Shown here one piece after another: positions 22,350 through 31,712 of a DNA stretch of 64,000 nt. The notes beneath the pieces were generated by a model. That model worked only from the letters and a program-made list of their open reading frames with translations. It did not search any database and was not told the DNA's origin. Source of the stretch: Roseovarius sp. EL26 (GTDB lineage: Bacteria > Pseudomonadota > Alphaproteobacteria > Rhodobacterales > Rhodobacteraceae); the NCBI RefSeq assembly GCF_900327775.1, contig NZ_OUMZ01000005.1, positions 558,001-622,000 on the forward strand, written 5' to 3'. Each line of letters opens with the position of its first letter. Position 1 is the stretch's first letter. Both the position numbers and the translations under genes were made by a program.

Positions 22350-22563
22350 GTTGCTTATAGTCCATATGGGTCATGCGGGCGGAGCGGAATTGATCAATGC
22401 TGGTGATCTGGTGACTTCCGAAGAGTTCCCCTTTGGGGCTTTGACTAGAATATTTGATATGATCTGCCCCGGTTAGCCTGTGCTGGCCGGGGCAATTTGC
22501 TTTGAAACTGCGTTTCCGCATATCATTAAGCGAAAGTGGTAAGGGTTATTTTGAAAAGAGAGT

Positions 22564-23709
22564 ATGGCGCAGATATCACTCGAACAATTCAATGGGCTAG
22601 TTGACACTATCTATAGTGCGGGCGCAGATCCGGCGAAATGGCATGAGCTGGTTGACCAGTTGGACCGCGTGCTGGACGGCGTATATCTTACACTTTACGG
22701 CCACGACATGCGCAGCGGTTTGGCGATGGGCCAAATCACCAGCCGTTATTCGCAGGAGTATCTTGACCGCTACATTGAATATTATTCCCAGATAAATCCG
22801 TTTCCAAAGGCGATGGCTCATTTGCAGCCGATGGATTTTCGCGCCTGCGGTCAGAAGATTGACCGCAGCGCATTTATGAACAGCGAATTTTACAATGACT
22901 TTTTGAAGCCGCAAGAAAACATCGGCGGTGGTGCCGGCGGGATGTTGTGCAACACACAAGATCAGATGCTAATTCTGGCGGGGCATGTTCGGTTAAAGCA
23001 GGAAGAGAAAAAGACCGAACTGTTGTTGGAAACCTTCAACCTTCTTGCCCCACACATTCGCCGCGCGTTTGAAATGCAACGTGTGCTGCAGGGACAAAAG
23101 ATCGAGGCACGCGTGGCTGAACTGGCCTTAGACCGGGTTGGGCATTCGGTGTTTTTGTTGAATGATCAGGCTAAAATTCTGTTTGCCAACGGCAGTGCAC
23201 GCAAGTTGCTGCGCTTGGGACACGCCGTTCGTGAGGATAGAGAAAAACGTTTGTGTCTTCGTGATCAGCATGCAGAGACGTTGATGATGCGCGCGTTGGC
23301 GCATCGGGAACACGATTCACTTGCTGTTGGGGCCGCAAGTTTTGTCGTGCAGATTGAGGCAGGAGTGCGGGTTGTTGCCACGCTTAATCCGTTCAGATTG
23401 GACGATGAAATAGCGTCAGAAGCGTCGTTTCTGATGGACGGCGGGAACGCGGCCTCGATACTTGTTCTGGCAAATGCGAAGCCTGAGCTGGCTGCGGCGT
23501 CTGAGGCGCTTGCCTTGCTGTATAACCTTACCCCGGCCGAGTGTGGTATCGCCGTAGCTGTAGCGCGGGGAGAGGCTCTATTGGATATTTCAGGGCGTAA
23601 AAACATCAGCCTCAATACGGTGCGCAATCAGCTCAAATCGGTGTATGATAAATCTGGCGTACGCAGTCAGTCAGCACTGACGGCGTTAGTGCATCGCCTG
23701 GCGCCGTGA
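22564..23709 (+). CDS. LuxR-type helix-turn-helix transcriptional regulator
   Basis: A 381-residue protein with a C-terminal LuxR/FixJ-type DNA-binding domain (about 318-378: LTPAECGIAVAVARGEALLDISGRKNISLNTVRNQLKSVYDKSGV pattern). The first 300 residues lack a recognisable receiver or autoinducer domain; the middle (about 185-290) resembles a PAS-like sensor (LDRVGHSVFLLNDQAKILFANGSARKLL). It is monocistronic, downstream of the atp terminator. The signal and targets are unknown. Confidence 0.78.
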   Translation: MAQISLEQFNGLVDTIYSAGADPAKWHELVDQLDRVLDGVYLTLYGHDMRSGLAMGQITSRYSQEYLDRYIEYYSQINPFPKAMAHLQPMDFRACGQKIDRSAFMNSEFYNDFLKPQENIGGGAGGMLCNTQDQMLILAGHVRLKQEEKKTELLLETFNLLAPHIRRAFEMQRVLQGQKIEARVAELALDRVGHSVFLLNDQAKILFANGSARKLLRLGHAVREDREKRLCLRDQHAETLMMRALAHREHDSLAVGAASFVVQIEAGVRVVATLNPFRLDDEIASEASFLMDGGNAASILVLANAKPELAAASEALALLYNLTPAECGIAVAVARGEALLDISGRKNISLNTVRNQLKSVYDKSGVRSQSALTALVHRLAP

Positions 23710-23876
23710 TGAGAAACGGGTGTCTAATGGTGTGAAATCTCAATTAGGTCCTCAATTTACTCGTATTTTTGACGAAAACACAATTTATGAGATTGACGTG
23801 CCGTGCGACTCTCTTTGTATTATACTACAGACGCGGATTTGGTAGCGTGAAAATATAGTGTGTTGTTGACGTTTAT

Positions 23877-24227
23877 ATGAAACAATTGGTTAATCAGATC
23901 GTCGGGATTGATCAGGGTGATAATATCCTGTTCTCAGATTTTGAAGATGGCGGTGAGATGTGGACGGGCAAAGGCCCGCGCATGCGCCGCAAAGCGCTTC
24001 GGTTCAGTCAACCTTTCAAGTCGCCGCCTGCAGTACATGTAGCCCTCTCGATGTGGGATATGGATACGGCGGTCAATGCGCGGGCGGATGTCTCTGCTGA
24101 AAATATTACCAAGAATGGCTTTGATGTCATATTTCGAACTTGGGGGGACACGCGAGTGGCTCGGGCTCGTATCAGCTGGTTGGCTATCGGTGCGCTTGGG
24201 CATGCCGATGACTGGGAGCTTTATTGA
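23877..24227 (+). CDS. H-type lectin domain protein
   Basis: A 116-residue single-domain protein. The body (about 15-116) shows the H-type lectin pattern: aromatic/acidic F-x-D-x-x-x-G-G-E-M-W, then R-K-A-L-R-F-S-Q-P-F-K-S-P-P-A-V-H-V, and the ending FRTWGDTRVARARISWLAIG. Such domains in eukaryotes bind GalNAc-type glycans; in Rhodobacterales the function is unknown. There is no signal peptide. The upstream ribosome site is weak, so the start is tentative. Confidence 0.72.
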   Translation: MKQLVNQIVGIDQGDNILFSDFEDGGEMWTGKGPRMRRKALRFSQPFKSPPAVHVALSMWDMDTAVNARADVSAENITKNGFDVIFRTWGDTRVARARISWLAIGALGHADDWELY

Positions 24228-24293
24228 CACAGTCGTTGTCTTGCTGACTGCCATGAATGGACAGTCACGCAAATATTTCCTATCGGAGCCTGA

Positions 24294-25349
24294 GTGAAGC
24301 AGAAAGCAGACCCCATGGCAAAGCGCAAACCCTTTGAAATTGGCGACCATGAAGTTGAAGCCGGAACACGGCGAACCATCGATGTCCCTGTCAGTACGCT
24401 TAGCGATCACACACCGGTCAACCTGTCGGTACATGTGGTGCACGGGCGCAAACCCGGCCCGATATTGTTTGTCTCAGCCGCCATTCACGGGGATGAGGTG
24501 ATCGGGGTGGAGATCGTGCGGCGCCTGCTCAAGGCGACAGCGCTAAAATCGATGGCTGGCACCTTGCTGGCGGTGCCAATTGTGAACACCTATGGATTTT
24601 TGAACCATTCACGTTACCTGCCAGACCGGCGTGATCTCAATCGCTGTTTTCCCGGCGGAAGTCAGGGATCGATGGCCTCTCGCTTAGCACATATTTTCAT
24701 GACGGAAGTGGTCCGGCGTTCAAATGTCGGGATTGATTTGCATTCAGCGGCGATCCACCGCAACAACCTGCCGCAGATCAGACTAACCACCGGCAATCAG
24801 CACCTGGCCGAGCTGGGGCGTGCCTTTGGTGCGCCGGTGATGATGCAATCCAAGCTGCGCGAAGGTTCTTTGCGTATGGCGGCAGAAGAGGCTGGCGTCG
24901 ATGTATTGCTGTTTGAGGCTGGCGAAGGGTTGCGTTTTGATGAACTGGCTGCGCGTTCAGGCGTCAGTGGTATCCTGCGGGTCATGCAGCATTTGGGCAT
25001 GGTTGGCAGCAAAGGGGTGCCGAAAGTCAAACATGCACCGGTTTTGGCCGGAGATTCGAGCTGGTACAGGGCACCGGCAGGCGGGTTGTTCCGTGGCTAT
25101 GTTACCATTGGCGATGTAGTGCAACCGGGCACCGTACTGGGCGCCATCTCTGATCCGTTCGGTGAAGTGGAAGACGAGGTCTATGCTGAAACGCATGGGA
25201 TCGTTATTGGCCGAACGAACATGCCTGGTGTCTATGAGGGTGATGCCCTTTTTCACATTGCGGAAACTGCGCGGGCGGATGCGGCTGCCGAAGGGGTAAA
25301 TGCCCAACTTGAGGCAGCCCCACTGTTTGATGAAGATGAGATCATCTGA
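24294..25349 (+). CDS. Succinylglutamate desuccinylase/aspartoacylase (M14-like) family protein
   Basis: A 351-residue zinc carboxypeptidase-fold amidohydrolase. Zinc-binding His and Glu are seen in AAIHGDEVIG, the second His in GIDLHSAAIHRNN, and the R-D-L-N-R-x-F-P-G loop (RRDLNRCFPGG) that binds the substrate carboxylate is intact. A C-terminal beta domain (about 250-340) resembles biotinyl/lipoyl-like folds found in this family. GTG at 24294 has CGGAG seven bases upstream; ATG at 24315 is the alternative. Substrate is unclear (N-acyl amino acid or ectoine derivative deacylation are family possibilities). Confidence 0.8.
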   Translation: MKQKADPMAKRKPFEIGDHEVEAGTRRTIDVPVSTLSDHTPVNLSVHVVHGRKPGPILFVSAAIHGDEVIGVEIVRRLLKATALKSMAGTLLAVPIVNTYGFLNHSRYLPDRRDLNRCFPGGSQGSMASRLAHIFMTEVVRRSNVGIDLHSAAIHRNNLPQIRLTTGNQHLAELGRAFGAPVMMQSKLREGSLRMAAEEAGVDVLLFEAGEGLRFDELAARSGVSGILRVMQHLGMVGSKGVPKVKHAPVLAGDSSWYRAPAGGLFRGYVTIGDVVQPGTVLGAISDPFGEVEDEVYAETHGIVIGRTNMPGVYEGDALFHIAETARADAAAEGVNAQLEAAPLFDEDEII

Positions 25350-25772
25350 AACGCCACGATTGTTAACCAGCTAGACAGCATCGTTAACCAACACGTTTAG
25401 GCCACATCATATTTCGATAACGTATCTGTAAGGCTTTTACAGAGTATGGAATTCGCTGCATGCACTCCTGCGTTTTCTCGTTGATGAGCGCTGTGTGTAC
25501 AGTGGCTTGCCAATAATACCAAAACTATTGGTTCTGTGGTTTTAGGGTGGATATATATTAAGAAATTATTTCACAAAGAGCACCTTTGCCCGGCTAGTCA
25601 GGCAACATCGGCAGATCAAAACGTCAATTGCCATTCGTTAAATCAACCGTGGGCTGTGTTGGGCTATGCAAATGTAATTTTGAACCTATAATCGACCTAT
25701 AATAAAGTATGTGTCCACACCAAAGCGCGAGCAGAAATTTCTATTGAATTTTATCTGGGGAGACTAATTATC
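25350..25772. other. Non-coding region upstream of the first sulfatase
   Basis: No gene is seen. The 9-mer ACCTATAAT occurs twice at 25684-25692 and 25695-25703, an 11-base period that puts both copies on the same DNA face; each contains a TATAAT box. This is probably the sulfatase promoter, but a matching -35 is not clear. Confidence 0.4.
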
Positions 25773-27341
25773 ATGTCGCATATCTTTCGAAGGCTGGCGC
25801 AAGCATCCGCTGCTTTAATCTTATTTACCGGGCTTGCATCGGCACAAGAGGTCGACAAGCCAAACATACTTGTCATTTGGGGCGATGACATCGGCCAATC
25901 AAATATTTCGGCCTACACCATGGGCTTGATGGGGTATCGAACCCCGAACATCGACCGTGTTGCAAATGAAGGGATGATTTTTACCGACTATTACGCTGAA
26001 CAATCGTGCACTGCTGGCCGGTCATCGTTCATCACGGGGCAATCAGTGTTCCGTACAGGGTTATCCAAGGTGGGCATGCCTGGCGCGCCAGAAGGCATGC
26101 AGTTGGAAGACCCGACCATTGCGGGCCTTCTGAAAGAGCAGGGTTATGCAACGGGCCAGTTCGGCAAAAACCATTTGGGTGACAGAGATGAGATGTTGCC
26201 AACAAATCATGGGTTTGATGAGTTTTTTGGCAACCTTTACCACCTGAATGCCGAGGAGGAGCCCGAGAACGAGGATTATCCTACCGATCCAGCGTTCCGC
26301 GAGCAATTTGGCCCTCGGGGTGTGATTAAATCGTCTGCAGATGGCTCAATCGAAGACACGGGGCCACTGACACGCAAGCGGATGGAGACTGTGGATGAGG
26401 AAACCCTTGCAGGGGCCATCGACTTTATCAAACGTAAAGAAGCAGAAGGTGTTCCATGGTTTGTCTGGTGGAATGGCACACGCATGCACTTCCGCACGCA
26501 TGTGAAAGATGACATGCGGGCGCAGGCCAATGACATCATTGGTGGCGTTGCAGATGAATACACTGCCGGGATGCTTGAGCACGATATGCATGTAGGTCAG
26601 TTGTTGGATTTGCTGGATGAGTTGGGAATCGCAGACAAGACCTTTGTTCAATATTCAACGGACAATGGGCCCCACATGAACACCTGGCCTGATGCGGCTA
26701 TGACGCCGTTCCGTGGTGAGAAGAACACCAACTGGGAGGGTGGCTTCCGGGTTCCTGCGATGGTTCGTTGGCCGGGAAAAATCGAACCAGGTTCGGTGTC
26801 GAACGAGATCATGCATCATATGGACTGGTTGCCAACATTCCTGGCGATGGCCGGTGTTCCGGATATCAAGGAGCAGCTTTTGTCAGGTGACGTCGAAGCG
26901 ATTGGGCGCAGCTACAAAGTTCACCTAGATGGTTATAATTCTCTAGATTACCTTCTGGGCGAGGAAGATGCGTCGCCTCGGAACGAGGTTCTCTATTTCT
27001 CGGATGATGGCGATCTGACGGCACTTCGTTATGGCGATTGGAAGGCGATTTTCCTTGAGCACAGATACCCGCAAACACTGCAGGCATGGGCTGAGCCATG
27101 GACAGAGCTGCGTATTCCGTTGCTGTTTAATTTACGCCGCGACCCGTATGAACGGGCCAATATCACGTCCAACACGTATTGGGACTGGTATATCGACCGA
27201 GTCTACCTGCTGCTACCAGCAGCCGACTATGTGGGGCAGTTCCTTGCGACGTTCGAGGAATTCCCTCCACGTCAGGAGCCGGGTAGCTTCACGATCGGAG
27301 ACGCCAAGGACAAAATACTGGGGCAGATCGGCTCCAAATAA
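25773..27341 (+). CDS. Exported arylsulfatase (type I, formylglycine-dependent)
   Basis: A 522-residue sulfatase with a Sec signal peptide (about 1-24, cleavage after ASA). The paired metal-binding aspartates are D38-D39 (GDDIG) and the modification motif is C79-T-A-G-R83, so C79 would become the catalytic formylglycine; the Lys/His cluster GKNHLGD and the second metal site STDNGPH follow. Type I sulfatases release sulfate from sulfate esters in the periplasm. The HAD phosphatase-like gene 64 bases downstream is probably co-transcribed. GGGGAG precedes the ATG. A homologue of the same length lies at 49608-51182. Confidence 0.9.
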   Translation: MSHIFRRLAQASAALILFTGLASAQEVDKPNILVIWGDDIGQSNISAYTMGLMGYRTPNIDRVANEGMIFTDYYAEQSCTAGRSSFITGQSVFRTGLSKVGMPGAPEGMQLEDPTIAGLLKEQGYATGQFGKNHLGDRDEMLPTNHGFDEFFGNLYHLNAEEEPENEDYPTDPAFREQFGPRGVIKSSADGSIEDTGPLTRKRMETVDEETLAGAIDFIKRKEAEGVPWFVWWNGTRMHFRTHVKDDMRAQANDIIGGVADEYTAGMLEHDMHVGQLLDLLDELGIADKTFVQYSTDNGPHMNTWPDAAMTPFRGEKNTNWEGGFRVPAMVRWPGKIEPGSVSNEIMHHMDWLPTFLAMAGVPDIKEQLLSGDVEAIGRSYKVHLDGYNSLDYLLGEEDASPRNEVLYFSDDGDLTALRYGDWKAIFLEHRYPQTLQAWAEPWTELRIPLLFNLRRDPYERANITSNTYWDWYIDRVYLLLPAADYVGQFLATFEEFPPRQEPGSFTIGDAKDKILGQIGSK

Positions 27342-27405
27342 GAGTCTCGTGATTTTATCGGGTTCCGGAGTGTTTCGGGGCCCGTTCGATATTTTGGAGA
27401 TTGCC

Positions 27406-28380
27406 ATGAAGAAATTATTTTCAGTTGGAATGTCTTTGGTTTTGCTTCCTGCAATTGCATCCACCGACCCATTACCATCTTGGGAAGGGGATTCTGAAAC
27501 GCAAATTGTTGAATTTGTACAATCGGTTACCGACCCTAATTCAGAAGATTATGTTATCCCTTCTGATCGTATCGCAGTATTCGATAATGACGGTACTTTG
27601 TGGGGCGAGCAGCCGGCCTATTTTCAGTTGATCTATGCCGTTGATCAGGTTGCTAAGATGGCCGATGCGGATCCATCCATACTCACGTCTGACGCGCTTA
27701 AGGCTGCGGCGGCGGGCGACTACCAGAGCCTTATGGCTACTGGCAAAGAGGGTGTGATTGAGGTTCTTAAAATAACCCATTCCGGCATGACGGTAGATAG
27801 CTTTCAGGAGGCTGTCGCAGACTGGCTTGCCACTGCGACACACCCTAAAACGGGCCTGCCGTATGACCAGATGACTTATCAGCCGATGGTCGAATTGCTT
27901 CGTTACCTGCGTGATGAAGGCTTTAAGACTTATATCGTGTCAGGTGGTGGGGTCCATTTCATGCGCGTCTTCACGCAAGAAGCTTACGGCATACCAACCG
28001 AGCAGGTCATCGGAACTTACACCGAAACCGAATATCAGGTGACAGATGGTGTGCCGCAGATCGTCAAGGCGCCTGCCATTGGGTTTGTGGATGACAAAGA
28101 AGGTAAGCCTATCAATATTGAGCGCATAATTGGCAAACGCCCCATCATTGCCGGCGGTAATTCTGACGGTGATTTCGCCATGTTGGAATGGTCGACTGCG
28201 GGTGAGGGCCCACGGCTGGGCATTCTTGTTCATCACACGGATTCTGAGCGCGAATGGGCCTATGACCGCGAAGGCCATATTGGCGTTCTTAACCGAGGCT
28301 TGGACGAGGCTGCAGAGCGTGGTTGGGTCCTGGTTGATATGGCAAATGACTGGTCACGCGTTTTTACAGGGTTTCAATGA
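27406..28380 (+). CDS. Exported HAD-superfamily phosphatase
   Basis: A 324-residue protein with an N-terminal signal peptide (about 1-20) and a HAD core. Motif I is FDNDGTLW (nucleophile D60, acid/base D62), motif II is YIVSGGGVHF (Ser in the third position), and motif III/IV falls in IIAGGNSDGDFAML with the metal-binding Asp pair. This is the periplasmic phosphoserine-phosphatase-like (PF12710-type) group. The start at 27406 follows GGAG; a longer upstream reading frame overlaps the sulfatase and is not credible. Pairing with a sulfatase suggests joint release of sulfate and phosphate from exported substrates, which is inference. Confidence 0.8.
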   Translation: MKKLFSVGMSLVLLPAIASTDPLPSWEGDSETQIVEFVQSVTDPNSEDYVIPSDRIAVFDNDGTLWGEQPAYFQLIYAVDQVAKMADADPSILTSDALKAAAAGDYQSLMATGKEGVIEVLKITHSGMTVDSFQEAVADWLATATHPKTGLPYDQMTYQPMVELLRYLRDEGFKTYIVSGGGVHFMRVFTQEAYGIPTEQVIGTYTETEYQVTDGVPQIVKAPAIGFVDDKEGKPINIERIIGKRPIIAGGNSDGDFAMLEWSTAGEGPRLGILVHHTDSEREWAYDREGHIGVLNRGLDEAAERGWVLVDMANDWSRVFTGFQ

Positions 28381-28402
28381 TATAAACTCCGCAGTTTCGC
28401 GG

Positions 28403-29023
28403 TTAAGGGGATTTGTGGCGCCAAGCGGCCCATGCCTCGGGCGTGTCGAGATCGGTGGTCGCGTGCATGTCCGTCAGGGGGATCAACGTCACTTTTTCCT
28501 GTTTTAGCAAAGCGTTTGCGCCCCGGTCCCCCGTAAGGGTGTTTAAACGCTTAAACATACGCTGCGGAAAGATGACGGGATGGCCGGGCGTGCCATTGAT
28601 ATCGCATGCCCGGAATACGGATTGCGGCGCAGTCGTATATTCTACAATCATCTTCTGCAGGTCTATTGACGTAATCTCAGGCAGGTCTGCCAGCAAGACC
28701 ATCAAGCTGTTCAATTTTTTCCGCTGTGCCCACTGTGCCCCTGCGCGAATTGAGGCTGCCAGCCCTTCGGATGCATCTTGGCAGGAGATAAGCGTTAAGG
28801 AAGGCCTGGCGAGCGAGGCAAGCAAGCTGTGCCGTAAAGATGGCGTTGCGGGGAGAGTAACACAGACCTGCATTCCAGTGTCGAGTGCAAGTTGGGTTTG
28901 GCGCTGGAGCAAGGGCTGACCTTCAACCCGCTCCAGAAGCTTGTCAGAGCCGCGCATACGCGAGGACGCCCCTGCAGCGGGGATCAGGATTGCCAAGTCG
29001 GTGTTTGATGGTATCGAGTTCAT
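28403..29023 (-). CDS. MobA/MocA-like nucleotidyltransferase
   Basis: A 206-residue NTP-transferase (GT-A-like) domain protein. The nucleotide-binding start LIPAAGASSRMRGSDKLLERVEG contains the GxSxRMxxxxK signature, and the metal-binding region LLADLPEIT replaces the usual GDMP with ADLP. This matches cytidylyl/guanylyltransferases of the molybdenum-cofactor type. No molybdoenzyme or XdhC gene is adjacent, so the assignment to Mo cofactor maturation is tentative. It converges on the HAD phosphatase gene. Confidence 0.72.
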   Translation of the reverse strand: MNSIPSNTDLAILIPAAGASSRMRGSDKLLERVEGQPLLQRQTQLALDTGMQVCVTLPATPSLRHSLLASLARPSLTLISCQDASEGLAASIRAGAQWAQRKKLNSLMVLLADLPEITSIDLQKMIVEYTTAPQSVFRACDINGTPGHPVIFPQRMFKRLNTLTGDRGANALLKQEKVTLIPLTDMHATTDLDTPEAWAAWRHKSP

Positions 29024-29099
29024 ACGCCTGCGTCACAGTTTTGGATAAGCGCAGTCTGGCATGAGGCAGCATAAGGGGGAAGAGCCGCTTTGCTGTAGC

Positions 29100-29315
29100 T
29101 CAGTTTTCGCGCCCCTGTGCGATGAGGCGCGCTTGTAGTGTTTCGGTTTCTGGCGAACCGCTATCGAGGGCGAAGATGTAAGCATGTGTCAGGTAGAAAC
29201 AGCTTGCGTCGACATCGTTCGCTTCATCCGCGGCTTGTGAGTACAAGCGCACCAAGGCGGGTTTATCACCCGCCTCATGCGCTGCGATCATTCGCGCGTC
29301 AAGCGTGTCGCTCAT
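29100..29315 (-). CDS. Small protein coupled to the Rieske oxygenase
   Basis: A 71-residue acidic, helical protein (pattern of TPR-like helix pairs, LVRLYSQAADEAN...FYLTHAYIFALDSG). Its start codon overlaps the stop of the Rieske oxygenase gene by four bases (ATGA), so it is translationally coupled and probably acts with that enzyme. No known family is recognised. Confidence 0.7.
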   Translation of the reverse strand: MSDTLDARMIAAHEAGDKPALVRLYSQAADEANDVDASCFYLTHAYIFALDSGSPETETLQARLIAQGREN

Positions 29316-30472
29316 TCAGCGGCCTGTTGCATGGCGCGGTAAGTTTCGATCTTGCCAGCCACCCAATCGTGGAAGCAATGTGTCGGGCTATCCATCACAG
29401 GTGAGAAACGCCCGCCATCAAAACCTTCGACATGGCGGCCTTTCTGCATACCCTCGACGACAAAAATATCTTCCTCGAACACCTCTTTCCACATCTTGGT
29501 ATTGGTGGCCCGCAGGGAGTGATCTGTCTTTGGCACCGCATAGTAGAGGTGAATATGCTCAACCGTTTTTTCGGTGCTGATTGGGTTCAGTACGATGGTG
29601 AAGGCGTGATCCCGCTGAACACCCAGCAAAACATTGGGATATACGGCGATATATTCGGCCTGCTCGCCCCATTTTGGGCCGACCACAGGAAAATCAGGGA
29701 AGCTCTTTCCCTCTTCGTCTTTGAGTTGGCGATAGACGGTTGTGCCCTGGCCCGAGTATTGGCCGTATTCTTCGATGTTGTAGTGATCTTCCAGGCGAGA
29801 ATAGCTGTTTAACCCCGGATGCACCCAAGGCAGGTGGTAGCTTTCGCAGTAGTTTTCGATCGCCAGTTTCCAGTTGGTTTTGAGGTGCAGTTCAAAGTGG
29901 CTGTCGGTTCCGCCATGATACAGCGGCAGATCAAATTCTTTCCAACGCTCAATAAGATCTGCGTTTACTTCCTCAAAGGTCGGGGCCGTGCCTGAAAGGT
30001 TGACCCAGATTACATCGCGCCAGATATGACTGCGGACTTCGATCAGGCCCAGCTCAGATTTATTGATCGATTCGTGGGTGTTGTATCCGGCGCCGCCAAC
30101 ATGTGGTGTGGCAACCAAGTTGCCTTTGGTTGAATAACACCAAGAGTGATAAGGGCAGCGGATCGCGCCTTCAATTTTGCGAGCTTCCTCCACCAGAATC
30201 ATACCGCGGTGTCGGCAAATGTTATGAAACACACGCACAACACCATCCTTGTCGCGAAGCAAAAGCAGAGGTTGCCCCAAAAATTCGATCGGCTTCGCGT
30301 CACCAGATTCAGGCACATCTGCCGCTACGGCTAGTCCAGCCCATTGAGTTTTCAGCAGCGCACTTTTTTCTTCCTCAAAAACAATGGGATCGACGTAGTG
30401 TGGATTGGGCAGGCCGTTGGCCTTGTCGACTGTGTTGCGCACATTTGACAGATCGGTGATGGGCTGCGGCAT
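29312..30472 (-). CDS. Rieske non-heme iron oxygenase, large (alpha) subunit
   Basis: A 386-residue oxygenase. The Rieske [2Fe-2S] ligands are C86-x-H88 and C106-x2-H109; the mononuclear iron site is in ENYCESYHLPWVHPGL with H213 and H218. These enzymes insert oxygen into aromatic rings or quaternary amines (the carnitine/glycine-betaine monooxygenase branch has a similar length), using an external reductase that is not encoded here. The ATG at 30472 is chosen because CGGAGAG precedes it. The XRE-type regulator gene lies immediately upstream on the same strand and the 71-residue coupled gene downstream. Confidence 0.87.
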   Translation of the reverse strand: MPQPITDLSNVRNTVDKANGLPNPHYVDPIVFEEEKSALLKTQWAGLAVAADVPESGDAKPIEFLGQPLLLLRDKDGVVRVFHNICRHRGMILVEEARKIEGAIRCPYHSWCYSTKGNLVATPHVGGAGYNTHESINKSELGLIEVRSHIWRDVIWVNLSGTAPTFEEVNADLIERWKEFDLPLYHGGTDSHFELHLKTNWKLAIENYCESYHLPWVHPGLNSYSRLEDHYNIEEYGQYSGQGTTVYRQLKDEEGKSFPDFPVVGPKWGEQAEYIAVYPNVLLGVQRDHAFTIVLNPISTEKTVEHIHLYYAVPKTDHSLRATNTKMWKEVFEEDIFVVEGMQKGRHVEGFDGGRFSPVMDSPTHCFHDWVAGKIETYRAMQQAAE

Positions 30473-30667
30473 CGTGGCTCTCCGTTTTTGGTGGCTGCTG
30501 GCAAATCGAATATGAGCCAACGAAAATCATGGTCAAGGGACGGCTTCATCTGGGGTAGATGCGGTAGGGTCACCACCTCGCCTGCAGGCCATAATTTTAT
30601 CAAATCGCGATCTTTGGTCAACTTTTCACGACATGCAGCACGCGTGAGGCGACATCTTTGCGGTGGA

Positions 30668-31534
30668 CTAACGGAATTCCTGTTCCAGACGTAAAAGCCG
30701 AATGTGGAACGGTGCCACATCCTCTTGTGGGACCAGACCTGCCTGTCGGGCGCTTTTCATAACCGCGGCGGTGTCGTGTCCTATGTATTCGTAGACCATG
30801 CGCGTTGCGCGCCGACCGGTTACCTGTTCACGGGTGGTTCGGGTGGCATAACCTTCCCACAGATTGGATTGGAACGAAGTTTCCTGTGTCAAAAAATTGA
30901 ATGAGCACGACATAGAATTGCGGTGCGAGACAATGGCCATGATGCCGTCTTCCTGACGCATGACCATGCCACGGTATTCACGGCTTTGTGGGTGTGTCGA
31001 CAGGCCTTGCATCCGCAGCGCATCACGCGGTTCATAGCCACGCAGGAACGTGTATCCGGCATCACGTTTGACGTAGACAAGCCCCAAAACAAACTGATCA
31101 TCATCAATGAAACTACGTCGGACAAAACGATAAAATCCGCTTGGGAAAATCTTATCATCAACATGAACAGGACCAGAACCAAAAAAACCACTTAGAACCG
31201 GATGGTTCAGTAGGTCAATATTGCGTGCCTTCAGGCTGTTGATTGGTTCCAGCAAAATCCGGGCGTCGACGCCGAAATAGTGGCAGATTTGGCTCAGAAC
31301 GTCGGGGCGAGGGAAGCTTTCACCTGACAAATAACGATTGAATTGCGTTCTGTTGATCTTTAGCTCGCGGCAGATTCCGGCAACAGATGGATGTTGCGCG
31401 CAAAGCGCTCGGAGATTTTCGCCAAAAACCTTTCGCAATGCAGCAGGTTCATGCTGGGCGGCAATACTAGGGGAGGAGGCATAATTCACGAAATGGACCG
31501 CTCTGTAGGATTGTGAATGTACTACTACACTCAT
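30668..31534 (-). CDS. XRE-type HTH transcriptional regulator with C-terminal sensor region
   Basis: A 288-residue protein. An XRE/Cro helix-turn-helix (about residues 37-95: FGENLRALCAQHPSVAGICRELKINRTQFNRYLSGE) is followed by a roughly 190-residue unclassified C-terminal region that probably senses a ligand. It lies directly upstream of the Rieske oxygenase gene (195 bases), suggesting local control of that operon. Its own upstream region contains three inverted repeats (31571-31639). Confidence 0.75.
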   Translation of the reverse strand: MSVVVHSQSYRAVHFVNYASSPSIAAQHEPAALRKVFGENLRALCAQHPSVAGICRELKINRTQFNRYLSGESFPRPDVLSQICHYFGVDARILLEPINSLKARNIDLLNHPVLSGFFGSGPVHVDDKIFPSGFYRFVRRSFIDDDQFVLGLVYVKRDAGYTFLRGYEPRDALRMQGLSTHPQSREYRGMVMRQEDGIMAIVSHRNSMSCSFNFLTQETSFQSNLWEGYATRTTREQVTGRRATRMVYEYIGHDTAAVMKSARQAGLVPQEDVAPFHIRLLRLEQEFR

Positions 31535-31570
31535 TTCATTGGTTTCTAGTTATCGGCTTTCCGATTTTAT

Positions 31571-31639
31571 GTGTCCCAAGACACTGATGACGCTAATTGG
31601 CGTCGTTATTCCAAATGGGTGACACAAATTATGCATAAT
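31571..31639. promoter_or_regulatory. Three adjacent inverted repeats in a divergent promoter
   Basis: GTGTC-CCAA-GACAC (31571-31584), GACGC-TAATTG-GCGTC (31589-31604) and the perfect palindrome ATTATGCATAAT (31628-31639) lie between the divergent XRE regulator and the gene at 31713. They are candidate operators for the regulator. Confidence 0.4.
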
Positions 31640-31712
31640 GGACACGCAAATAGGCATACCAGAAACGGTTTGAATGCCGATAATGACCCTATTGCGTAAA
31701 ATAGGGGGACGC

